Assembly: GCA_020284085.1 (NCBI GenBank) | Contig: JACEVL010000104.1 | Span: 1,084,890 to 1,148,889, forward strand | DNA from: Aporrectodea caliginosa | Lineage: Eukaryota > Annelida > Clitellata > Crassiclitellata > Lumbricidae | Direction of reading: 5' to 3' | Length of the DNA stretch: 64,000 nt | Part shown: one piece after another, positions 58,701 to 64,000 of the stretch | Position numbering within the stretch: the stretch's first letter is position 1 | Layout: each line of letters starts with the position of its first letter | Program-made: the position numbers and the translations under genes | The notes under the pieces: generated by a model | Told to the model about the DNA's origin: nothing | The model's input: only the letters and a program-made list of their open reading frames with translations | The model's database searches: none

Positions 58701-61225
58701 ACCGGTACCTTACCTTACTTCACCGTACGTGGCTGCAATCACCTAGCAACAATAAAAAAGCATGCACGTAGTTTTCCAGTTAGGCCTACGATGCCAGTAA
58801 AGAAACCTAGCAGTAGCTTGATAAGGTAGGGCGCTATTAAACTGTAGAAATTACGTTTCATGACATTACATTAGGCGTACAGCGTATACCAGCACAGCGC
58901 CTGTTACGTAGACGCATCAGGGGCTACATTATGAAAAATATTTATTGTAATATTATTCAATAAGCCCAACCATGCATATAGACGTACATAGGCTGGACTT
59001 TACAGGCGATGTCTAGGCCTCCGCCTCCGTGTTCGTATGGTGACAACGGGGCATCTACTCGCGAGTCGTGACTCACGCTCATTAAAAATCAACGAACCGC
59101 AACGCGTTGTAGACTTGTTTACGTGCGCTTTCAATGTGAATCTACTGCAACTATGCAGATAGTTACATGGATTGTGTTTGTGGATGTGTCTGCATCTTAG
59201 AAACCTTTAGACAGTGCATCTTATGACAGTCTGTTTCTGACAGGCAGCTATATATACATAATCATACACTCATACACGCATACACACACACACACACACA
59301 CACACACCAACACACACCTGCACACACACACACACGCTTTAGTTAAGGCTCATTACAACTATTTTGAAAGTTAAACGATTGCATTTTGCTTCTCGCAGGT
59401 AGCCACACACACACACGCACACGCACACGCACACGCACACGCACACGCACACGCGCAAACACACGTAGGCTACAAATACCCACAGTATGGGTGCCTTTAG
59501 AATTTCTTAGATGAAAGCTTATGATGAAAGCAGGTTATGGCACGTTGAACAGCAGCCTTCTGAATGCGTTCACGGTACACCACTTCAGCCATAAAAGACT
59601 AGGAAACATTTTGGTAACTTAAAACAGCTATGCAGATCATCTTGCAGTCTCTAGATCACGTATGCAACGGAATAAAACAATAAAAGCTGTTCTTGTAATT
59701 AATAATCTGCTTACAATGATAGGCAGCAAACAATTAAATAGTCAATATATAGTATCTATAATAAAATAAGCTTAGGCTATCCCAGTTCATAGCTTAATAT
59801 ACTTAGTACGGTAATGAATTGTCAAAAGTAACTGCTTGCGGTATACGGTTTACTGCATGATTGTCTTAAACTCTTAAGTTTAGCAGACCCATAAATCTCA
59901 GCCATAATTATGACTTGTTTGGTATACGAACGTTGAACGTTATGCAACATCGAATATTTCCTAATGTCCTCTGAAGGTCTACAGAAGGTTGTACTTTTAA
60001 AATTACAGGCTTTTAGTTCGTAAGTTACTGTAGTTGAAATTAATTGCAGATGAGTAGCCTATAGAGCCTATAAACCCCATCTATACTTCTTATAGCCAGT
60101 TCCAGAGCACATGCGTCTGATGAGTTTTCCTAAAGTGGGGCTATATCCAGTCCAGTCACGAGCGAAAGTCTGACAAAAGAATTATTTTTGGCTTACATAA
60201 ATTTCAGCAGCAGCGGCATTTACCACGGTTAGCATACGTTTCATTTCCTGTCGTTGCATTCAACGGAATTTATTGTATACTCTTCTGTTGACTAAGAGAT
60301 TAACTATTGCGCCGAAAGGTGAGCTGCTCCCGCTGAATAGACTTAGTCACGCATGCATACAATTACCCCACTTTATTCGCCTTCTGTATACATTATTTTA
60401 TAACCTTACCAAAATAGCATAGCCTAGGCCTCAATAAATTTCTGCATCGAATGCCTTTGAATGAATGTACGGACACAGCCTGTAGACGTATATGTCGCAC
60501 ATCATATACACAAACTTACTATCAATTCGTTACCATATCACTTCAAATCAGTAGGCCTACGTACACGGGATCTTGAATGGCGTAGAACCCATTCAAACGA
60601 GCAGCGAAGGATCTCACCCAAATGGACCAAGTCAAGTCATTACAAATAGCCCTAAGTAAGTAAGCAGGGTCGAGGTCAGACGATCGCTACAGAAGAAACG
60701 TGTGTGTCTACACCATTTAATATAACGAGTGTACATATACTTTCTTACAAACACACACACACATACACATACACACAAGTCTGCACAGATTTGTGTACGT
60801 AAATACAAAGCAATTCTTTTTGTCTATGTAGCCTTTGAATAATTATGTCCCCTGGCAGGCTATTTGAAGTTGCAATCTGTTTGCCAAACTTTAACGTCTA
60901 AGCTTACAACTCTACATAATTAATATGCAATTTATGCCGATATATATATATATACATATTTATCTGTATGTATGTATGTATATAGGCCTATAAGTATATG
61001 TAAGTTATGTGTATGTGTAATTTGTGTATATGTAATGCATATGTATATGTATATGTAGGCCTATAATAATATGAGCTTGTGTATGATTACGACTCGTACC
61101 TTGTTGTTTCCAGTGTCGTAGAGAAGGTAGACAATTTGTACTATTTGTTCTTCATCTGTCCCTAGGTTCTCTCCGTTCTTCCCTGCACTGATACAAAACA
61201 GACAGACAAGGGTCGTCTGCGTCAT
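40437..61225 (-). CDS. ESRP: ESRP/Fusilli epithelial splicing regulatory protein, complete thirteen-exon gene
   Basis: Nuclear RNA-binding regulator of alternative splicing, orthologous by eye to vertebrate ESRP1/2 and fly Fusilli. Exons: 61225-61100, 55428-55282, 54155-53927, 53385-53314, 52049-51995, 50872-50762, 49654-49479, 48844-48738, 45888-45673, 44826-44545, 43476-43155, 42045-41615, 40595-40437. All phases join to 810 residues. Domains: DnaQ-like N-terminal domain (about 1-205); RRM1 (about 219-297, [25 protein letters not shown]); RRM2 (about 323-405, [19 protein letters not shown]); RRM3 (about 467-550, [23 protein letters not shown]); a Pro/Ser/Ala-rich linker; and RRM4 (about 733-808, [26 protein letters not shown]). 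The fourth domain looks complete, whereas vertebrate ESRPs keep only a reduced one. The first ATG of exon 1 is used, with A at -3. The exact 3' end of exon 11 is uncertain. Polyadenylation may use AATAAA near 39,820 (weak). Confidence 0.93.
40620..41090. repeat. 117-bp tandem repeat, four copies, ESRP intron 12
   Basis: Copies start at about 40,636, 40,753, 40,870 and 40,987, each 117 bp apart (actcaacaagactgcattga ... tccgctatccgagttctcaa). The middle copies are identical by eye; the outer ones have drifted. Confidence 0.93.
41615..42045 (-). CDS. ESRP: ESRP exon 12 (linker and start of RRM4)
   Basis: 431 nt. A Pro/Ser/Ala-rich linker with [16 protein letters not shown] (vertebrate STAYYPAG), then [20 protein letters not shown]. 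Acceptor aaacag, donor GAG|gtgagt. Confidence 0.92.
42385..42570 (+). mobile_element. LINE 3' end fragment (ESRP intron 11)
   Basis: Reads [29 protein letters not shown], then [20 protein letters not shown], the conserved GRPRK-W... DR-EWR end of RTE-type polymerases, with one stop inside. Followed by (GT)n and ctttatccaggcttgggactggcac, a phrase repeated at 49,230. Confidence 0.7.
43023..43160. repeat. 21-bp tandem repeat at the ESRP exon 11 donor
   Basis: Unit actagcatacttgattcaat, about 6 copies with variants aaccgattcaatc and aactgattcaatc. On the transcribed strand each unit holds TCAA|gtatgc or a close form. Confidence 0.92.
43155..43476 (-). CDS. ESRP: ESRP exon 11 (end of RRM3); 3' boundary uncertain
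   Basis: [20 protein letters not shown], then [19 protein letters not shown], the end of RRM3, followed by a Pro/Ser-rich linker. The reading frame stays open into a 21-bp tandem array. Phase-1 donors that fit exon 12 exist at 43,188 (ATCG|gtctac), at 43,155 (TCAA|gtatgc, chosen) and again in each 21-bp unit down to about 43,040. These would add seven-residue blocks of the type SSMLVIE. Confidence 0.85.
43527..43720. repeat. (CAGT)n then (CAGC)n, ESRP intron 10
   Basis: About 37 perfect CAGT units, then about 10 CAGC units; begins about 50 bp from the exon 11 acceptor. Confidence 0.96.
44203..44464 (+). mobile_element. tRNA-derived SINE (family B), ESRP intron 10
   Basis: Head CCCGATAGCGCATTGGATAA, then gcgagaggtaccgagttcc (B-box-like), gtaggctgctattagc, cgtgtattgc, ctgtctgttctgttagtag, atttatgtcttctgtcatt, ending in (ATT)n about 80 bp from the exon 10 donor. 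It is antisense to ESRP. Confidence 0.8.
44545..44826 (-). CDS. ESRP: ESRP exon 10 (linker and start of RRM3)
   Basis: 282 nt, 94 codons. VLNRSMDPR, an Ala/Pro-rich linker, then [20 protein letters not shown] and GVHLIYKAE. Acceptor actgcag, donor GAG|gtaagc. A SINE tail ends only about 80 bp beyond the donor. Confidence 0.93.
45673..45888 (-). CDS. ESRP: ESRP exon 9 (second half of RRM2)
   Basis: 216 nt, 72 codons. [20 protein letters not shown] and [20 protein letters not shown], ending VQQ, as in vertebrate RSTAAEVQQ. Acceptor cgttag, donor CAG|gtaagt. Confidence 0.94.
46130..46236. mobile_element. Short TIR element (family D), ESRP intron 8
   Basis: About 107 bp: ggcacgtagcgagac at the left, tgtagctacgcct at the right, and the same gaggaggcaacttcacagac core as the 30,490 copy. 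Internally deleted relative to it. Confidence 0.6.
46255..46355 (-). mobile_element. tRNA-like SINE head, minus strand (ESRP intron 8)
   Basis: Reverse complement gives gttgccgattggttagggcg and a degenerate B-box region, then tgtgtagggactttgagtaa. Diverged and partial. Confidence 0.45.
48738..48844 (-). CDS. ESRP: ESRP exon 8 (start of RRM2)
   Basis: 107 nt. [20 protein letters not shown] followed by [14 protein letters not shown], the first half of RRM2. Acceptor ctgacag, donor GTG|gtaagc. Confidence 0.92.
49479..49654 (-). CDS. ESRP: ESRP exon 7 (second half of RRM1)
   Basis: 176 nt. [20 protein letters not shown], then [20 protein letters not shown], the RNP1-like and final strand of RRM1. 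Acceptor ttctag, donor GAG|gtaagc. Confidence 0.94.
50299..50477 (+). mobile_element. SINE family A, 5'-truncated, with long (CATA)n tail
   Basis: Keeps only gattcagtgtccgcgctgta, gggagcgcctctgagtag and ggggcgctataacaagtgct, nearly identical to the 63,418 copy, followed by about 26 CATA units. Lies in ESRP intron 6. Confidence 0.82.
50762..50872 (-). CDS. ESRP: ESRP exon 6 (start of RRM1)
   Basis: 111 nt. [20 protein letters not shown] then [16 protein letters not shown], the first half of RRM1, almost identical to vertebrate [20 protein letters not shown]. Acceptor tttgcag, donor TAA|gtgagc. Confidence 0.93.
51995..52049 (-). CDS. ESRP: ESRP exon 5 (55 nt)
   Basis: Encodes [18 protein letters not shown] (the first Gly is split), matching vertebrate NHRFSDPERVNYKFESG. 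Acceptor attacag, donor ACT|gttagt. Phase 1 in, phase 2 out, consistent with its neighbours. Confidence 0.86.
53314..53385 (-). CDS. ESRP: ESRP exon 4 (72 nt)
   Basis: [20 protein letters not shown] matches vertebrate SRYGASQVEDMGNIILAMI. Phase 1 in and phase 1 out. Acceptor actccag, donor ACG|gtagga. Too short to be found as an open frame on its own. Confidence 0.88.
53927..54155 (-). CDS. ESRP: ESRP exon 3
   Basis: 229 nt, residues 92-167 plus one base. [20 protein letters not shown] and [12 protein letters not shown] are diagnostic ESRP sequence (vertebrate FCLCTDGQLHVRQILHPEA, FFDLRKEFKK). Acceptor gttaacag, donor CAT|gtatcc, the frame-keeping choice. Confidence 0.92.
55282..55428 (-). 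CDS. ESRP: ESRP exon 2
   Basis: 147 nt, residues 43-91, phase 0 on both sides. [20 protein letters not shown] and [17 protein letters not shown] match the beta strand and loop after exon 1 in ESRP (vertebrate VLVRP, TEDCKEET). Acceptor ctgtag, donor GAG|gtatgt. Confidence 0.9.
55490..55598. repeat. (AATCT)n pentanucleotide array, ESRP intron 1
   Basis: About 20 copies, with a satellite patch at 55,680-55,700. Confidence 0.94.
55703..55878. mobile_element. Second copy of the 180-bp MITE family (ESRP intron 1)
   Basis: Shares with the 6,270 copy ggcgtatttaggggg, the run of CCCC-AAATAA-CCCAAAAAAT, a cgaccat-tccaatggaa block and the end tcctggcta. Ends are eroded (gtccatgatc instead of gcccatgg), so it is older. 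Sits just after the (AATCT)n array. Confidence 0.75.
55961..58347. mobile_element. Foldback-like DNA element: ~257-bp inverted repeats around a 54-bp minisatellite
   Basis: Left arm 55,961-56,217 and right arm 58,089-58,347 are inverted repeats with about five substitutions and one 2-bp gap, roughly 98% identical. Both arms end with TACAGGCAATG; the outer TA may be a target dinucleotide. Between them lie about 880 bp with two short ORFs (56,583-56,777 and 56,820-57,056, products unrecognised), a CAGTGGCGGCGCGTGG motif at 56,374, and an 18-copy 54-bp array. No transposase is recognised, so it is probably non-autonomous. It lies in ESRP intron 1. Confidence 0.85.
57098..58088. repeat. 54-bp minisatellite, about 18 copies, inside the foldback element
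   Basis: Unit carries ccttcgggttagaacttttg, then taaaggagaaccgagtgagg and ttattcctatgaaa. Because 54 is divisible by three, a minus-strand frame stays open from the right arm (58,158) to 57,520, reading 18-residue repeats of [19 protein letters not shown] one-base insertion near 57,571 shifts it. Whether this is ever translated is unknown. Confidence 0.92.
58348..61099. other. Rest of ESRP intron 1, no gene seen
   Basis: Unique AT-rich sequence apart from the (CA)n blocks and an (AT)n/(GTAT)n patch at 60,945-61,060. No conserved coding motif. Confidence 0.5.
59275..59462. repeat. (CA)n and (CACACG)n microsatellites, ESRP intron 1
   Basis: Two blocks, 59,280-59,333 and 59,404-59,462, separated by unique sequence. 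Confidence 0.9.
61100..61225 (-). CDS. ESRP: ESRP exon 1 (start codon)
   Basis: Residues 1-42. [20 protein letters not shown] parallels the vertebrate start, where the Met lies at nearly the same distance from the ITAG-type turn. No in-frame ATG lies upstream within the open frame. Donor AAG|gtacga. Confidence 0.88.
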
Positions 61226-62408
61226 TCTCCACAAATAATTAATCCTCACAGGACACAGAGTTCTCCAAAGTAACACTTGGTTCGATAGTAGCCTACAACG
61301 TATACCTTCCGACGAAGTAGTTCTTCCTTTGAAACCGTCTTACAGGTATAGGCTACACTGCAGGCGACACGTTTAACAATAGTGGAATAGAGCAAGGCCT
61401 GCCTGGTCGTATAGCAGACCTGCAGCAGGTGAGTGTATGTTGTGGGGCTCAGGAGGAGTAAGAGAGGAGCCGAGGTTCGACGACCCTATCATACTGCACC
61501 CTTTAGAAAGAGACTCGAGACTGCGCAGGCCTAGTTTATGATATAATAGAAACTATTCGACACATGTTATTAAACGTTGCCTCGCGAGCATGCGTCTCTT
61601 CATGCACCATTGGCTGTCTGGCTGTTTGTCTCTCTTTATCCGTCTCTCTTAACATCTCCTTTCGAAAGGGCGTCTCACCGAGCTGAGTCTCAGACCACGC
61701 GTTCAGACCTTCTCAGTCTATGGACCAAGCCATCCGTATCCGAGCTCTTACTCTGTCGGCAGCCAAAGGTAGTGCAGCTTCTCCCACACCTCTGCTAGCG
61801 AAGAGGGTTGAGCCCTAGGATAGGCACAAGAGGCGCTGTCACAGCACGCCCCCTTCCTAATGTAACGACCGCCGTGGTTCCGGTTGAATGCCTGGCTCTT
61901 CTGCCGAGCGAGCCCCGTTTTAATACAGCCCACATCAGAGCCAGCGCTCACATAGGTCAGCGCAGTGAGGCGTCATAAGTATGCACCCGTCCTTTGAACT
62001 GTTCTCAGCATTTTTACCCCTAATAGTATTACCCAACCGAAGCTAACTCCCTTGTAAACAACCCAACCGAAGCTAACTCCCTTGTAAACAGTCCTACTAA
62101 AGCTAGCCCGCTTGTAAACAACCCAACCGAAGCTAACTCCCTTGTAAACAACCCAACTGTAGCTAACCCACTTGGAAACAACCCAACCGAAGCTAATTAA
62201 CCACTAGTAAACAACCCAACCGAATGTAATCAACTTGTAAACAACCCAACCTCGCTTCTTGTTTGTTTCTACAGTTGAGTAACATATTTGGCTGAGAAAA
62301 TCTGAGAAAAGTCTTCTATCGTGTGTCTTCTGAGAACAGTAGCCTACTATTCAGTGCGCCAGCATAGAAGTTTTGCTGTTGTCCATATCCTGCAGGGGAT
62401 AGGCTAAG
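61226..62408. other. ESRP upstream region with a 30-bp tandem repeat
   Basis: The ESRP promoter and 5' UTR should lie here, but no TATA box or initiator can be defended. 62,030-62,250 holds about eight units of acccaaccgaagctaactcc plus cttgtaaaca. Confidence 0.6.
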
Positions 62409-62577
62409 CAGTGGTTAAAGTGGTTTGGGTGAGCAGTGGGAACTCCGAAGAAGAGTTTTATTGGAACGCATGTGTTATCATGGCCCAATTGCATGGTGAG
62501 CACTGGGAACGCAAGCAAAAAATTTCCAGAGCAGTGGGAACGCCGCTCCCACAGTTCGCTCGCCACTTTAAACACTG
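62409..62577. mobile_element. hAT-type MITE, copy 2, opposite orientation
   Basis: 169 bp from CAGTGGTTAAAGTGG to CCACTTTAAACACTG. About 30 bp of each end match copy 1 read on the other strand, and the interior is alike (GTGAGCAGTGGGAAC, GAACGC). Flanks AGGCTAAG and GGGATAAG agree at six of eight bases, probably a decayed target duplication. Confidence 0.78.
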
Positions 62578-62683
62578 GGGATAAGTAAGCTGCCTAATAA
62601 CCTACGAATGAACTCAACGTCTCTTTTCTGCAAGGCTCGGAGACCAGCCTGTTCGATCGAGGTTCACTTTGTTAGAGTGCGAC

Positions 62684-62856
62684 CAGCGTTTAAAATGGGT
62701 ACACTGGGAACCCGTGGGAACGGCGTTCCCGCTGCTCTCAAAATTCTTTGTTTGCGCTCCCACTGCTAACCATGCAATGGAACCCTGTAACGCATGCTTT
62801 CCAATAAAACGCTTCTTCAGAGTTCCCACTGCTCACCCAAACCACTTTAACCACTG
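62684..62856. mobile_element. hAT-type MITE, copy 1, with perfect 8-bp target duplication
   Basis: 173 bp bounded by CAGCGTTTAAAATG and CTTTAACCACTG, imperfect inverted repeats. AGTGCGAC flanks it on both sides (62,676-62,683 and 62,857-62,864). It is the inverted relative of the element at 62,409. Confidence 0.88.
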
Positions 62857-62864
62857 AGTGCGAC

Positions 62865-63417
62865 ATGAAACGCAGACCTACAACTGAAGAAGTCTTCTGA
62901 CTGTCTGTGCCGTGCCGTGGCTGGCAAACACCGCCTGTGCTGAGCCAATAAATTACTATGGCAAGCATCAATCGTTAATTCAAAAGTTTTATACTGAGTC
63001 CTTACTCTCAATACTGATTCAGAAAATAATTCAACAACTCGTTGAATGGATTACGGAAAAAACTCAGAAAGTGAAAGGCGTGGAGGATGACAATGCTCGA
63101 GGTGACCCAAGATGTAATTTTAAAGTGGGTTACGCAAATACTACCAATAGGAATAATGTTGTGCCAACACGTTAGCTCAATTAACGCAAACTGTTAATTC
63201 GCACTAGGCATAATTAATTTTGTCGGTCGTGAGACGGTTGTCAATGTTCATTCGCGTGTAACGGAGACGCTTAATTGTTCCGTTTGCCAAAAGTTGACGT
63301 CATAGCAGCTAGTCCTACTAACACAATGACGACTGTTCTTGAGCAGATAGCAGGCCACGACTCTTCATCGACGTACCGGTATACGTCGAAGACGGCTCTC
63401 ATTAGGCCTATAATTAT
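62865..63417. other. No gene seen
   Basis: Unique sequence between the hAT-type MITE and the SINE; frames are short and unrecognised. The same is true of 63,673-64,000. Confidence 0.45.
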
Positions 63418-63672
63418 GGGGCGCGGTGGTGTAGGGGTTTGTTCGGTGCATTACAGCCTGAGGGTTGCGGGTTCGAATCCACCTCAAGCCGCCTCGTAGG
63501 GACCCTGGGCAAGTCCTTCACTCGCAGTTGCTCATGCGCTTCGGCGTGAAACTCCGATTCGGTGTCTGCGCTGTAGTCGGGAGCGCCTCTGAGTAGAAAT
63601 CTTGAAGGGGCGCTATAACAAGTGCTCATACATACATGCATGCATACATACATACATACATACATACATATA
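63418..63672 (+). mobile_element. tRNA-derived SINE (family A), full length
   Basis: Head GGGGCGCGGTGGTGTAG, B box GGTTCGAATCC, body and tail as in the 21,044 copy (gggagcgcctctgagtag, gaaggggcgctataacaag), ending in (CATA)n. Confidence 0.87.
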
Positions 63673-64000
63673 ATTTATTGACACTTTCTCTGGCAATGAT
63701 AGCGACATCAATCGAGCAAATAACTTGTCCACCAATGCTGACGAGAACAACAAGGACGTCAGCAGACTGTTAAGATATAGTTCTTACCCTTCGTCGAATG
63801 TAACACGAAGCGTAACGGTTCAGACCATAATGCAAGACAGTAAGAGATAGGATCAGACACTTGAAATTAGCGCAATTATTTTTATTACTTTCAATACAGC
63901 ACCATTAGAGGGACTGGGTGCTCGATAGTATTTCTAAACTTATTAGTCGGTGCTGCTTAAAATAGACGCGGCCAGTTTTGCAATGCAAGTTGGATGATAG

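Overview
This window is a piece of an animal nuclear genome. It has spliced genes with GT-AG introns, no operons, many microsatellites, and several SINE, LINE and small DNA-transposon copies. The two genes are a DUR3-type SLC5 symporter and an ESRP/Fusilli splicing regulator. The repeats end in a GGCGCTATATAAAT-like tail, and the right-hand 41 kb is rich in the palindrome TAGGCCTA. Together these suggest a marine invertebrate, possibly an echinoderm or a related deuterostome. The phylum is an inference and no database search was possible.

Layout. Positions 1-22,400 contain no host gene I can support. They are dominated by low-complexity DNA: long, nearly perfect (ATCT)n, (GGAT)n, (ATC)n, (GGT)n, (GTA)n, (ATGT)n and (GGTA)n arrays, and 68-bp and 30-bp minisatellites. 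Between them lie a 5'-truncated LINE with two nested insertions (4.6-6.6 kb), LINE scraps, a hAT-type MITE with an 8-bp target duplication (12.1 kb) and tRNA-derived SINEs. Positions 22,400-25,900 are non-repetitive with no gene seen.

Positions 25,906-34,603 (minus strand) hold a complete seven-exon urea/polyol symporter of the DUR3 branch of the sodium:solute symporter family. The exon phases join into one 800-residue reading frame; one intron uses a GC donor. Positions 40,437-61,225 (minus strand) hold a complete thirteen-exon ESRP/Fusilli gene whose exons join in frame to 810 residues. It has an N-terminal DnaQ-like domain and four RRM-type domains.

ESRP introns carry the most unusual structures. 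Intron 1 has a 2.4-kb element with ~257-bp terminal inverted repeats about 98% identical, enclosing an 18-copy 54-bp minisatellite. Each arm holds a small hairpin in which two paired bases have changed together. Exon 11 ends at a 21-bp array that repeats its splice donor about six times in the same phase. The last 3 kb, upstream of ESRP, holds two copies of a hAT-type MITE in opposite orientation, one with a perfect 8-bp target duplication, and a full-length SINE.

The two genes have no evident functional link: one is a membrane solute carrier, the other a nuclear alternative-splicing factor. They are simply adjacent in the same orientation.
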